The notes under the pieces: model-generated
Database searches by the model: none
Told to the model about the DNA's origin: nothing
What the model saw: the letters and a program-made list of their open reading frames with translations, nothing else
DNA from: Bradyrhizobium sp. CSA207
GTDB lineage: Bacteria > Pseudomonadota > Alphaproteobacteria > Rhizobiales > Xanthobacteraceae
Direction: 5' to 3'
NCBI RefSeq assembly: GCF_029051685.1
Contig: NZ_JAACFT010000011.1
Location: forward strand, 62,001 to 126,000
DNA: 64,000 bases
Part shown: positions 24,689-34,668 of the stretch, in pieces
How positions within the stretch are numbered: the stretch's first letter is position 1
How the letters are laid out: the number at the start of each line of letters is the position of its first letter
Position numbers and translations under genes: made by a program

Positions 24689-25591
24689 ATGCAGCCAGGT
24701 CCAAGTTCAGCTCCAAGTCTCGCTCAAACCACATCACGCGCCAATCTCGCCGGCTGGCTCTACGTGTCGCCGCTTGTGCTGGTGCTCGTGCCGTTCTTCG
24801 TGGCGCCGATCCTGGTCGTGCTGGCCGCAAGCTTCTTCGCCACCGATGGTTTTGGCGGGCTGACGCCCGGCTTCACGCTCGCAAGCTATGTCGAGGTGCT
24901 GCATTCGGCGCTGACGCTGAAGCTGTACCTGGCGACGATCAAGTTCACGGTTCTGACCTGGGTCTTCACGCTCATCATCGGCTTCTTCGTCGCCTATTTC
25001 CTGGTGTTCCACGTTCGCAACCAGCTGCTGGCGATCGGCCTGTTCCTGCTGTGCACGGTGCCGTTCTGGACCTCTAACATCATCCGGATGATCTCGTGGA
25101 TTCCGCTGCTCGGCAAGGAAGGCCTGATCAACCAGGCGCTGCTCGGAGCGGGCGTCATCCGTCAGCCGCTGGAGGTGCTGCTGTTCTCCGACCTCGCGGT
25201 CGTCATCGCCCATGTCCACCAGCTCACGATCTTCATGATCGTGCCGATCTTCAATTCTATGGCGCGGATCGACAAGAAGCTGATCGAGGCCGCGATCGAC
25301 GCCGGCGCCAGCCGGTTCGACATCATGCGGCTGATCGTGGTGCCGATGTCCAAGAGCGGCATCGCGCTCGGCACCATCTTCGTGGTCTCGATCGTGATGG
25401 GCGATTTCTTCGTGGTCAAGGTGATGTCCGGCGGCGGCTCGGCCTCGGTGGTCAGCGCGTTCTACGAGGACGTTGGCGTGCTGCAATACCCGACCGCGGC
25501 CGCGAGCGCGGTGCTGCTGACGCTGGTGCTGGTCGCGATCGTCTCGCTGATCCTGCGCACCGTCGACATCCGGCACGAGATCACACGATGA
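24689..25591 (+). CDS. ABC transporter permease, PotB type
   Basis: A 300-aa inner-membrane protein with six hydrophobic segments, starting 'LAGWLYVSPLVLVLVPFFVA'. The EAA loop that docks the ATPase is 'KKLIEAAIDAGASRFDIMRL' followed by 'IVVPMSKSGIALG'. It pairs with the downstream permease, whose start overlaps its stop by 4 bases (ATGA). The gene lies 82 bases after the binding protein, in the same direction and probably the same transcript. Confidence 0.88.
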   Translation: MQPGPSSAPSLAQTTSRANLAGWLYVSPLVLVLVPFFVAPILVVLAASFFATDGFGGLTPGFTLASYVEVLHSALTLKLYLATIKFTVLTWVFTLIIGFFVAYFLVFHVRNQLLAIGLFLLCTVPFWTSNIIRMISWIPLLGKEGLINQALLGAGVIRQPLEVLLFSDLAVVIAHVHQLTIFMIVPIFNSMARIDKKLIEAAIDAGASRFDIMRLIVVPMSKSGIALGTIFVVSIVMGDFFVVKVMSGGGSASVVSAFYEDVGVLQYPTAAASAVLLTLVLVAIVSLILRTVDIRHEITR

Positions 25592-26478
25592 GCGCGGTGC
25601 TGGCCGACATGCCCGAGACAGTCGCGCCTGCGACCACCAAGGCGATCGCGCCGAGCAAGGGTGGGCGGCCCTGGACATTCTATGTGCTGGCGACGCTGTT
25701 CGCGCTCTACGTGCTCGCACTCTACGGCCCGATGTTCTGCATCTACATCCTGTCGTTCCAGGACATCCGCGGCGGCTTGGTGTTTCCGATGAAGGGACAG
25801 TCGCTGCACTGGTTCATCGATCTCTTCACCCAGGTGCGGACCGGCGACGTCAAGGGCTCGTTCGACCGCTCGATCAAGCTCGCGGTCATCGTCACCATCA
25901 TCACGGTGGTGGTGTCGTTTCTCGCCGGTCTTGGTTTCCGCAGGCGCTTTCGCGGCGACACCGTCGTCTTCTACACGATGATCGGCAGCCTGGTCGCGCC
26001 TGGCCTCGTGCTCGGCCTCGGCACCGGGCTCCTGTTCCAGGCGCTCGGGCTGAATGCGAGCTGGTACACCTCGGCGCTCGGCGCGCAGCTGTCCTGGACG
26101 CTGCCGTTCGGTGTGCTGGTGATGTTCGCAGTGATGTCGCGCTTCAACCACGTCTGGGAGGAGGCGGCCTACGATCTCGGCGCCAGCCGCTGGCAGTCGA
26201 TCCGGCTGGTGATGATCCCGGTGCTGGCGCCCGGCCTCGTTGCTGTCGCGCTGTTCGGCTTCACGCTGTCCTATGACGAATTCGCCCGCAGTCTCCAGAC
26301 CGCCGGGTCGCTGAACACGCTGCCGCTAGAAATCTGGAGCATGACATTGAACGTCACCTCGCCCTCGCTCTACGCGCTCGGCACGGTGACGACCATCGTC
26401 TCCTTCATCGTCATCGGCGCGAGCCTGGGCAGCATCGTGCTGATCCAGAAGAAGCGCGGCAGCAATGCAAAGGGTTGA
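25588..26478 (+). CDS. ABC transporter permease, PotC type
   Basis: A 296-aa permease with six membrane segments ('FYVLATLFALYVLALYGPMF' first). The EAA motif is 'WEEAAYDLGASRWQSIRLVM' followed by 'IPVLAPGLVAV'. The frame is open far upstream inside potB, but the ATG that overlaps the previous stop gives the normal length and hydrophobic start. It forms the heterodimeric pore with the preceding permease. Confidence 0.88.
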   Translation: MSAVLADMPETVAPATTKAIAPSKGGRPWTFYVLATLFALYVLALYGPMFCIYILSFQDIRGGLVFPMKGQSLHWFIDLFTQVRTGDVKGSFDRSIKLAVIVTIITVVVSFLAGLGFRRRFRGDTVVFYTMIGSLVAPGLVLGLGTGLLFQALGLNASWYTSALGAQLSWTLPFGVLVMFAVMSRFNHVWEEAAYDLGASRWQSIRLVMIPVLAPGLVAVALFGFTLSYDEFARSLQTAGSLNTLPLEIWSMTLNVTSPSLYALGTVTTIVSFIVIGASLGSIVLIQKKRGSNAKG

Positions 26479-26485
26479 GCTGGGA

Positions 26486-27592
<1,107 letters not shown>

Positions 27593-27613
27593 AGCCCCGT
27601 CGCGCACAGGAGT

Positions 27614-28105
<492 letters not shown>

Positions 28106-28107
28106 CC

Positions 28108-30495
28108 ATGGGCAATGTGATCGGGATCGGCGCCTCACCGAAACGCAAGGAAGACCAGCGCTTTCTCACCGGACGCGGCAGCTATGTCTCCGACATCAAG
28201 CGCCCGGGCATGACCGCCGGCGCGTTCGTGCGCTCGCCGCATGGACATGCGAAACTGCGCGGCATCGACAAGAGCGCGGCGCTCGCAGCGCCGGGCGTCA
28301 TCGCTGTCCTGACCGGGGACGACGTCGCAGACGATGGGCTCGGTTCGCTGCCCTGCGGTTGGGGCATTACGGACGCCAAGGGCGTGCCGATGAAGGAGCC
28401 GCCGTTCCCGATGCTGGCGCAGGACAAGGTGCGCTTCGTCGGCGACATGGTGGCCTTCGTCATCGCCGAGACGCCGGAGCAGGCGAATGCGGCGGCCGAG
28501 CTGCTCAACGTCGATTACGAGGTGCTACCCTCGGTAGTCGGCGTGCTCGAGGCCGTGCGGCCGGGCGCACCGCAATTGTTCGACGACGTGCCGAACAACA
28601 TCTGCTGCGACTGGGAGCTCGGCGACAAGGCCGCGGTCGAAGCCGCGTTTCGCAAGGCCGCGCATGTCGCAAAGCTCAGCCTGGTCAACAATCGCCTGAT
28701 CGGCAATCCGATGGAGCCGCGCGCGGCGATCGCGGAGTATGAGCCCGGTACCGATCGCTTCACGCTGTGGACTACCAGCCAGTTCCCGCACGTCGTGCGC
28801 TTCCTGATGGGTGCGCTGGTGCTGAACATCCCGCAGCACAAGCTGCGGGTGGTCGCGCCCGATGTTGGCGGCGGCTTCGGCGTCAAGCAGTTCCATTACG
28901 GCGAGGAGGCCGTGATCACCTGGGCTGCCAAGCGCGTGATGCGGCCGATCAAATGGGTGGCGAGCCGCTCCGAAGGCTACGTCTCCGACCGCCACGGCCG
29001 CGACCACGTCACCGAGGCCGAGCTTGCGCTCGACGAGACCGGCAAATTCCTGGCCTTCCGGGTCAAGACGCTCGCCAATATGGGCGGCTATCTCTCGACC
29101 TTCGGGCCGAACATCCCGACCAATCTCTATGGCCCCTTGCTCGGCGGCGTCTACACTACGCCGGCGATCTATTGCAATGTGAAGGTGGTGTTTACCAATA
29201 CCGTTCCGGTCGATGCCTATCGCGGGGCCGGCCGGCCCGAGGCGACCTTCGTGCTGGAGCGCATCGTCGATGTCGCAGCCAGTGAGATGGGGATCGACCG
29301 CGTCGAGATCCGTCGCCGCAACATGATCCCGAAGGAGGCTTATCCGTATCAGACGCCGGTGCTGGTGCAGTACGATTCCGGCGATCCGGTTGGGTGCCTC
29401 GACGGTGCGCTGGTGGCGGCCGACGCCAAGAACTTTGGCATCCGCAAGTCGGAATCGGCGCGCAAGGGCAAATTCCGCGGGCTCGGCTACTCCACTTATG
29501 TCGAGGCCTGCGGTCTCGCCCCGTCGCGCTTCGCAGGACGGCTGGGCGCGCGCGGTGGCCTCTATGAGAGCGCCACGGTGCGCGTGCATCCGACCGGCCA
29601 GGTCACGGTCATGATCGGCACGCACAATCACGGCCAGGGCCATGAGACGACGTTTGCCCAGATCGTCTCGGAAAAGCTCGGCGTGTCCTTTGAGAACGTC
29701 GACATCGTGTTCGGCGATACCGATCGCGTGCAGTTCGGCATGGGCACCTATGGTTCACGCTCGCTGGTGGTCGGAGGCGCGGCGCTGTCGAAGGCGACGG
29801 ACAAGGTGGTCGCCAAGGGCAAGAAGATCGCGGCGCATCTATTAGAGGCCGCCGAAGTCGATATCCAGTTCGAGGCCGGAAAATTCTCGGTCGCGGGCAC
29901 GGACCGCATGAAGACGTTCGAGGAGATCGCGGGCGCCGCCTACGTACCGCATGACTATCCGCTCGAAGTGTTGGAGCCGGGACTGGAGGAGCAGGCCTAT
30001 TACGATCCCGTCAACTTCACCTATCCCGGCGGCTGCCACATCGCCGAGGTCGAGGTCGATCCTGAGACCGGCACGGTGACGCTGGTCAATTATACCGCGG
30101 TGGACGACGTCGGAACGGTGATCAACCCGATGATTGTCGAAGGCCAGCTGCATGGCGGCATCGTGCAGGGTGTCGGCCAGGCCTTGTTCGAGAACGCGGT
30201 CTATGACGAGGGCTCGGGCCAGCTGCTGTCGGGCTCGCTGATGGACTACTGCATGCCGCGTGCCGACCATCTGCCGATGATGAAAGTGGAGACCCATTCG
30301 ACGTTGTGCACGCACACGCCGATGGGCGTGAAGGGCTGCGGCGAGGTCGGCACCATCGGCTCGCCCGCTGCCGTCATCAACGCGGTGGTCGATGCGCTGT
30401 CGCATCTCGGCGTTACCCACGTCGACATGCCGGCGACGCCGAACCGGATCTGGCGGTTGCTGCAAAACGCGTCGCTGCCGGTCGCCGCGGAATAG
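28108..30495 (+). CDS. Molybdenum hydroxylase large subunit (CoxL form II/xanthine-dehydrogenase family)
   Basis: A 795-aa catalytic subunit holding the molybdopterin-cytosine-dinucleotide cofactor. The start ATG is 2 bases after coxS and gives 'GNVIGIGASPKRKEDQRFLT', the usual beginning. Cofactor-binding blocks include 'VVAPDVGGGFGVKQFHYGEE' and 'GTHNHGQGHETTFAQI'. The active-site loop is 'AYRGAGRPE', not the AYxCSFR of true CO dehydrogenase, so it is a form II hydroxylase of unknown substrate. The catalytic glutamate is E746 in 'GVKGCGEVGTIGSP'. Aromatic N-heterocycles or aldehydes are typical substrates. Confidence 0.92.
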   Translation: MGNVIGIGASPKRKEDQRFLTGRGSYVSDIKRPGMTAGAFVRSPHGHAKLRGIDKSAALAAPGVIAVLTGDDVADDGLGSLPCGWGITDAKGVPMKEPPFPMLAQDKVRFVGDMVAFVIAETPEQANAAAELLNVDYEVLPSVVGVLEAVRPGAPQLFDDVPNNICCDWELGDKAAVEAAFRKAAHVAKLSLVNNRLIGNPMEPRAAIAEYEPGTDRFTLWTTSQFPHVVRFLMGALVLNIPQHKLRVVAPDVGGGFGVKQFHYGEEAVITWAAKRVMRPIKWVASRSEGYVSDRHGRDHVTEAELALDETGKFLAFRVKTLANMGGYLSTFGPNIPTNLYGPLLGGVYTTPAIYCNVKVVFTNTVPVDAYRGAGRPEATFVLERIVDVAASEMGIDRVEIRRRNMIPKEAYPYQTPVLVQYDSGDPVGCLDGALVAADAKNFGIRKSESARKGKFRGLGYSTYVEACGLAPSRFAGRLGARGGLYESATVRVHPTGQVTVMIGTHNHGQGHETTFAQIVSEKLGVSFENVDIVFGDTDRVQFGMGTYGSRSLVVGGAALSKATDKVVAKGKKIAAHLLEAAEVDIQFEAGKFSVAGTDRMKTFEEIAGAAYVPHDYPLEVLEPGLEEQAYYDPVNFTYPGGCHIAEVEVDPETGTVTLVNYTAVDDVGTVINPMIVEGQLHGGIVQGVGQALFENAVYDEGSGQLLSGSLMDYCMPRADHLPMMKVETHSTLCTHTPMGVKGCGEVGTIGSPAAVINAVVDALSHLGVTHVDMPATPNRIWRLLQNASLPVAAE

Positions 30496-30506
30496 GGAGG
30501 ACAAAA

Positions 30507-31304
30507 ATGAAACCGTTTGCCTATCATCAGCCAACCCAGATTCCCGACGCTGCAAAGCTGCTGACCTCGATCGAGGACAGCAAGCTCGTCGCCGGCGGCA
30601 TGACGCTGATCCCGACGCTGAAGCAGCGCTTGGCCAGTCCGGTCGCGCTGATCGATCTTTCCAGGCTTGGAAGCCTGAAGGGTATCACTGATGACGGCGC
30701 GACGATCACCATCGGTGCGATGACGCCGCACGCCGTGGTCGCTGGCTCCAAGCTCGTGCAAGCAAGGATCCCCGGTCTCGCTGCGCTGGCCTCGATGATC
30801 GGCGATCCCGCGGTTCGCAGCCGCGGCACCATCGGCGGCTCGGTCGCGAACAACGACCCGGCGGCCGATTATCCCGCCGGAGTCCTCGGCCTGGGCGCGA
30901 CCATCGTCACCAGCACGCGCGAGATCGCGGCCGACAAGTTCTTCCTCGGCCTGTTCGAGACCGCGCTCGAGCCGGGCGAGATCATCACCGCAATCCGCTT
31001 TCCCCTGCCGCTCAAGGCGGGTTACGCGAAATTCAAGGCGCCGGCGTCGCGCTACGCGCTGGTCGGCGTCTTCGTCGCGAAATTCGCCGATGGCGTCCGT
31101 GTCGCCGTGACCGGTGCCGGAGCGGGCGTGTTCCGGGTGCCGCCGATGGAGGCGGCGCTGTCGCAACATTTCGATCCGTCCGCGATCGCAGCGATCAAGA
31201 TCGACACCGACGGCCTCACCTCCGACATCCACGCCGAAGCCGATTACCGTGCGCATCTCGTCACGGTGATGGCCAAGCGCGCCGTCGACGCGGCGCTCAG
31301 CTAG
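30507..31304 (+). CDS. Molybdenum hydroxylase medium subunit, FAD-binding (CoxM type)
   Basis: A 265-aa FAD subunit of the same hydroxylase. FAD-binding motifs of the family are 'KLVAGGMTLIPTLKQRL' and 'IGDPAVRSRGTIGGSVANND', followed by 'PAADYPAGVLGLGATIV'. The CO-dehydrogenase flavoprotein C-terminal domain ('KAPASRYALVGVFVAKFADG') closes it. ATG 30507 follows GGGAGG; the frame is open 67 codons further inside coxL. It receives electrons from CoxS and passes them to the respiratory chain or another acceptor. Confidence 0.92.
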   Translation: MKPFAYHQPTQIPDAAKLLTSIEDSKLVAGGMTLIPTLKQRLASPVALIDLSRLGSLKGITDDGATITIGAMTPHAVVAGSKLVQARIPGLAALASMIGDPAVRSRGTIGGSVANNDPAADYPAGVLGLGATIVTSTREIAADKFFLGLFETALEPGEIITAIRFPLPLKAGYAKFKAPASRYALVGVFVAKFADGVRVAVTGAGAGVFRVPPMEAALSQHFDPSAIAAIKIDTDGLTSDIHAEADYRAHLVTVMAKRAVDAALS

Positions 31305-31317
31305 CTCTTTAGGGTTG

Positions 31318-32811
31318 ATGATGACTGATGGTTCCGGCCGAACGGCCTTTCCGCCGGCGCCGACTGGCCTTGGCGCGCTTTCTGCCACCGAGATCATGGC
31401 CGGCTACCGCCGCAAGGCGTTCACCCCGCGCGAGGTCGTGGACGACACGATCGCCGCGCTCGAGGCGACCAACGAGGCCTGCAACGCCGTGGTGACGCCG
31501 ATGTACGAGCAGGCGAGGGCGGATGCCGACCGCCTCACCCGGGAGATGCGCGCGGGCGAAGCCAAGGGGCCGCTTGCCGGAGTGCCAGTCTCGATCAAGG
31601 ACCTCGTCTTCGTCGCGGGCGTGCCGGCCTATGGTGGCTCGCCGATGAACAAGGCGTTCGTGCCTGAGGTCGATGCCGCCGTTGTGTCGACGTTGAAAGC
31701 GGCCGGCGCGATCATCACTTGCAAGACCACGACCTGCGAGTCCGGTTACAAGCTCACGGCGGACAGTCCGGTCACCGGCACCACGCGAAACCCCTGGAAT
31801 CCTGCACGCACAAGTGGCGGGTCGAGCGGCGGCGCGGCGGCGGGCGTGGCCGCCGGTTGCGGTCCGATCGCGATCGGCACCGACGGCGTCGGCTCGATCC
31901 GCGTGCCTTCGTCGTTCTGCGGCGTGTTCGGGCTCAAGCCGACCTTCGGCCTGGTGCCACGCTCGCCCGGCTTCTCGCCGCCGTCCTGGGCCTCGCTCGC
32001 GCATACGGGACCGATCACGCGGACGGTGGCGGATGCCGCGCTCACGCTCGAAATCATTGCCGGTTACGATTTGCGCGATCCCGCGAGCCTGCCGGTGTCG
32101 CCGCGGAGGTTCGACACCAACGCTGCGTCGTTGAACGGCATTCGCATCGGCGCCAGCGTCGATCTCGGTTATGCCGCCGTCAGCCCCGACGTCCGCACAG
32201 CTTTCAACAAGGCGCTGGCCATTCTCGACTCCTGCGGCGCGCAGGTCACCATCGACGGTCCAGGCCTCGATCCCGGCATTCTCGAGCATACGCTGAAGCC
32301 GATCGCCTTCACCGAGCAGGCGGCGGCTGTTGCGGGCAAGACCACGGCCGATCTCGCCGGCTCTGAATCGGATTATCGCGACATCATCAGCGCCGGCCGC
32401 AATTACAGCGGCACCGACTATATCGAGGCCGGCTATCGCCGCGGCCAGGCGCGCAACGCGTTCTTAAAGCTGTTCGAGCGCGTCGATGCGCTGGTGACGC
32501 CGACGGTTGCGGTGACCGCGTTCGAGGCCGGCCAGATCGGCGTCCACCGGATTGATGGCACCAGGGTCGATCCGCATCTGGGCTGGTCGCCCTTTACCTG
32601 GCCCATCAATCTCGCCGGCCTTCCGGCCGCGACGCTGCCCTGCGGCTTTGATCGCGATGGCCTGCCGATCGGCTTGCAGATCGTTGCGCCCTGGCTCGAC
32701 GAGCCGACGATTTTCCGGATCGCCGCGGCGTTCGAAGCGGCCCAGCCCTGGGCAAGATTCTGGCCGGCGCTGGCGTTACGTGAACCGGACCGTGCCCGCG
32801 CCAAGGCGTGA
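31318..32811 (+). CDS. Amidase (amidase-signature family)
   Basis: A 497-aa amidase-signature enzyme. The Ser-cisSer-Lys triad is visible: lysine in 'GVPVSIKDLVFVAGVP', the glycine/serine block 'SGGSSGGAAAGVAAGCGPIA', and the nucleophile serine in 'GTDGVGSIRVPSSFCGVFGL'. It hydrolyses a carboxamide to acid and ammonia. It lies 13 bases after the FAD subunit, closing the transporter/hydroxylase/amidase unit, which suggests the substrate carries or acquires an amide group. The start is ATG 31318, with ATG 31321 as an alternative. GatA of tRNA amidation is unlikely without gatB/gatC nearby. Confidence 0.88.
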   Translation: MMTDGSGRTAFPPAPTGLGALSATEIMAGYRRKAFTPREVVDDTIAALEATNEACNAVVTPMYEQARADADRLTREMRAGEAKGPLAGVPVSIKDLVFVAGVPAYGGSPMNKAFVPEVDAAVVSTLKAAGAIITCKTTTCESGYKLTADSPVTGTTRNPWNPARTSGGSSGGAAAGVAAGCGPIAIGTDGVGSIRVPSSFCGVFGLKPTFGLVPRSPGFSPPSWASLAHTGPITRTVADAALTLEIIAGYDLRDPASLPVSPRRFDTNAASLNGIRIGASVDLGYAAVSPDVRTAFNKALAILDSCGAQVTIDGPGLDPGILEHTLKPIAFTEQAAAVAGKTTADLAGSESDYRDIISAGRNYSGTDYIEAGYRRGQARNAFLKLFERVDALVTPTVAVTAFEAGQIGVHRIDGTRVDPHLGWSPFTWPINLAGLPAATLPCGFDRDGLPIGLQIVAPWLDEPTIFRIAAAFEAAQPWARFWPALALREPDRARAKA

Positions 32812-32878
32812 AGGGGAATCGGGCCTGGAACTGGCCGGCCACGGTCCGCCTCGGGCCAAAAATTTTTTCGACAGCCCT

Positions 32879-32906
32879 CTTGAAACCGACTTCCGTTCTT
32901 CTATGT
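32879..32906 (+). promoter_or_regulatory. Heat-shock (RpoH-type) promoter candidate
   Basis: CTTGAAA at 32879-32885 and CTATGT at 32901-32906, 15 bases apart, resemble the alphaproteobacterial sigma-32 promoter (CTTG at -35, C/TTAT at -10). It lies about 140 bases before the hsp20 start, just in front of the predicted ROSE leader. Confidence 0.55.
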
Positions 32907-32913
32907 CACTTTT

Positions 32914-33046
32914 CGCCGCGAGAGCGGTGTGTCGGGTGCCCGCGAGGGCCCGGCACGGGCGCGGGGCCGTTGTCTTCGGACCCCGTCTGAAACCCCTGTC
33001 CTGCGCTCCTTCGTATCCATCTTGCTCTTTGGAGGACTTGGCTATG
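32914..33046 (+). ncRNA. ROSE RNA thermometer in the hsp20 leader
   Basis: The leader is rich in stems (for example around GGCCCGGCACGGGCGCGGGG) and contains the ROSE-typical 'CCGTCTGAAACCCC'. It ends with CATCTTGCTCTTTGGAGGAC. In that last hairpin TTGCTC pairs with the ribosome site GAGGA, leaving a G.G pair opposite the Shine-Dalgarno. This is the diagnostic feature of ROSE elements described in Bradyrhizobium heat-shock genes. Below heat-shock temperature it should mask translation of the gene at 33044. The 5' boundary is estimated. Confidence 0.8.
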
Positions 33047-33502
33047 AGGACCACCTTAGATTTCGCGCCCTTGTGGCGCTCCACCATCGGCTTCGATCAT
33101 CTGGCCGATCTCGTCGACAGCACGCTGCGCCAGGCGACCGAGGACAACTATCCCCCTTACAACATCGAACGTTCCGGCGAAGATCATTACCGGATCAACC
33201 TCGCCGTGGCGGGCTTCGGCATCAACGATATCACCGTGACCGCCGAGCAGAACGCGCTCACGATCGAGGGCAGGAAGCCCGACGGCGCCACGCACGAATA
33301 TCTCTATCAGGGCATCGCGGCGCGTCCGTTCCGGCGCGTCTTCAACCTCGCCGACTATGTCCAGGTGAAGCAGGCGTCTTTCCAGGACGGCCTCTTGATC
33401 ATCGACCTCGTCCGCGAGGTCCCGGAAGCGATGAAGCCGCGCCGGATCGAGATCGCGGGCGGCGCACCTGCGGCATCGCAGATCGAGAAGAAAGCAGCCT
33501 AG
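33044..33502 (+). CDS. Small heat-shock protein, Hsp20/IbpA class A
   Basis: A 152-aa alpha-crystallin-domain chaperone. The N-terminus 'FAPLWRSTIGFDHLADLVDS' is typical of IbpA-like class A proteins, followed by 'YPPYNIERSGEDHYRINLAV', the alpha-crystallin core 'LTIEGRKP' and 'YQGIAARPFRRVFNLADYV', and the C-terminal anchor 'RRIEI'. It holds unfolded proteins during heat stress. ATG 33044 follows GGAGGA, which is sequestered by the ROSE hairpin. A different-class hsp20 follows 97 bases downstream. Confidence 0.93.
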   Translation: MRTTLDFAPLWRSTIGFDHLADLVDSTLRQATEDNYPPYNIERSGEDHYRINLAVAGFGINDITVTAEQNALTIEGRKPDGATHEYLYQGIAARPFRRVFNLADYVQVKQASFQDGLLIIDLVREVPEAMKPRRIEIAGGAPAASQIEKKAA

Positions 33503-33560
33503 GCGCTCGATCGAGGGATTGGCGGAACGCGGCGCTCAGATGTGTGCGCACCGCGCTCCC

Positions 33561-33598
33561 GATGCATGAAGGAGAGAACGATGCATGAAGGAGAGAAC
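33561..33598 (+). repeat. Perfect 19-bp tandem duplication carrying a ribosome-binding site
   Basis: The unit GATGCATGAAGGAGAGAAC occurs twice in a row (33561-33579 and 33580-33598), directly before ATG 33600. Each copy has AAGGAGAG. The second copy places the site at the right distance from the hsp20 start; the first precedes a short decoy frame. Confidence 0.95.
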
Positions 33599-33599
33599 C

Positions 33600-34091
33600 A
33601 TGGGTTTTCGTGATCTCATTCCCTGGTCGAGGAACCAGGAGCTTGCGCCGCTCCGCGACAGCTTCGATCCGTTCCTGACGCTTCATCGCGAGATGAACCG
33701 TCTGTTCGACGACGTGTTTCGCGGCTTTGCCGGGAGCAATCTTTCGCCTCTGATGGAGGGCCGTTTCGGCTGGCCCAAGGTCGAGCTCAGCGAGACCGAC
33801 AAGATGCTGACCGTCACGGCCGAGCTTCCGGGGCTGACGGAGAAGGACGTCGAGGTCGAAGTCGCCAACGGCGTCCTCACGCTCCGCGGCGAGAAGAAAG
33901 CTGAGCGCAAGGGCGAAGGCAGGTATTTTACCGAGCGTTACTACGGCGCCTTCGAGCGGCAAATTCCGCTTGAGGACGTCGAGGAGGACAAGGCCGAGGC
34001 GTCGTTCAAGAATGGCGTTCTGACCGTGTCGCTGCCGAAGTCCGACAAGCCGCGGGAAGGTGTCAAGCGCATCGCGATCAACACGCACTAG
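33600..34091 (+). CDS. Small heat-shock protein, Hsp20 (class C-like)
   Basis: A 163-aa Hsp20 with N-terminus 'FRDLIPWSRNQELAPLRDSF', the linker 'HREMNRLFDDVFRGFAG', the alpha-crystallin domain 'PKVELSETDKMLTVTAELPG' with 'LTLRGEKKAERKGEGRYF' and 'SFKNGVLTVSLPKS', and the anchor 'KRIAI'. It differs strongly from the preceding IbpA-type protein, so the pair is two classes rather than a recent duplicate. A duplicated ribosome site precedes it and a strong hairpin follows 8 bases after the stop. Confidence 0.92.
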   Translation: MGFRDLIPWSRNQELAPLRDSFDPFLTLHREMNRLFDDVFRGFAGSNLSPLMEGRFGWPKVELSETDKMLTVTAELPGLTEKDVEVEVANGVLTLRGEKKAERKGEGRYFTERYYGAFERQIPLEDVEEDKAEASFKNGVLTVSLPKSDKPREGVKRIAINTH

Positions 34092-34099
34092 CACGAATG

Positions 34100-34128
34100 C
34101 GGATGGCGGCGAGGCTCGCCGCCATCCG
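34100..34128 (+). terminator. Strong hairpin terminator after hsp20
   Basis: A perfect 13-bp stem (CGGATGGCGGCGA pairing with TCGCCGCCATCCG) with a 3-base loop starts 8 bases after the hsp20 stop. No long T-run follows, as is common in GC-rich alphaproteobacteria, so it may also act in 3'-end protection. Confidence 0.75.
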
Positions 34129-34179
34129 ATCATCAACATACCTATCCCTTTGAAAGGAGCGTCAGGGGAGGCACAACCG

Positions 34180-34506
34180 ATGACAAACGTGAACGCAAAT
34201 TCCGGCAATCTCAATCCGCTGTTTTATCCCGCCGCCCACTACGACTCGCCTGCTGATGTCCTGAACGCAAGCGAACTCTCCACGCCGGAGAAGCGGATCA
34301 TCCTGTCGTCCTGGGCGTCCGACATGTACGCTGTCGAATCCTGCCCCGCCTTGCGCGAAATTCCCGGCATGAGCCATACGGTCCGGCTCGCCGATATCCT
34401 GGCGGCCCTGCGCCGGCTCGACGGCGACAATGACGACGACGACCCGCCGCGCGGCGGCGGCGTTCCGATGCGGTTGCGGCGACCTTGGGCCGCCGCAGAA
34501 CGGTAG
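34180..34506 (+). CDS. Hypothetical protein (108 aa) with acidic stretch
   Basis: The ATG at 34180 follows GGGGAGG. The protein opens 'TNVNANSGNLNPLFYPAAHY' and has a helical middle 'ASELSTPEKRIILSSWASDM' and 'HTVRLADILAALRRLDGDND', then an Asp run and a basic end. No membrane segment or known catalytic motif is seen. The position between hsp20 and htrA suggests a stress-linked role, but that is guilt by association only. Confidence 0.7.
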   Translation: MTNVNANSGNLNPLFYPAAHYDSPADVLNASELSTPEKRIILSSWASDMYAVESCPALREIPGMSHTVRLADILAALRRLDGDNDDDDPPRGGGVPMRLRRPWAAAER

Positions 34507-34511
34507 GGCGC

Positions 34512-34628
34512 ATGATGCTCACGCAGACCGTTCTGGCTCCGGTGCTGCCCGGCGAGGTCTCTGCGGCCTGGGCCATTCCGTTCCTGGCCTTGCAAGGCTG
34601 GATGGACGCGCCGCGCGATAGAGCGTGA
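34512..34628 (+). CDS. Possible 38-aa small protein
   Basis: A short frame starts 5 bases after the previous stop: 'MMLTQTVLAPVLPGEVSAAW' then 'AIPFLALQGWMDAPRDRA'. The tight spacing and genome-like codons argue for translation; no strong ribosome site is seen. It has a mildly hydrophobic middle, too short to call a membrane helix with confidence. Function unknown. Confidence 0.35.
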   Translation: MMLTQTVLAPVLPGEVSAAWAIPFLALQGWMDAPRDRA

Positions 34629-34668
34629 AGCGGCTCTCCAATTTCAATCTCAGGCGATGCGATAGGTT

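Noticed and set aside
28108..30495. Aerobic CO dehydrogenase
   Set aside because: The active-site loop is AYRGAGR rather than the AYxCSFR motif of form I CO dehydrogenase, so I call it a molybdenum hydroxylase of unknown substrate.
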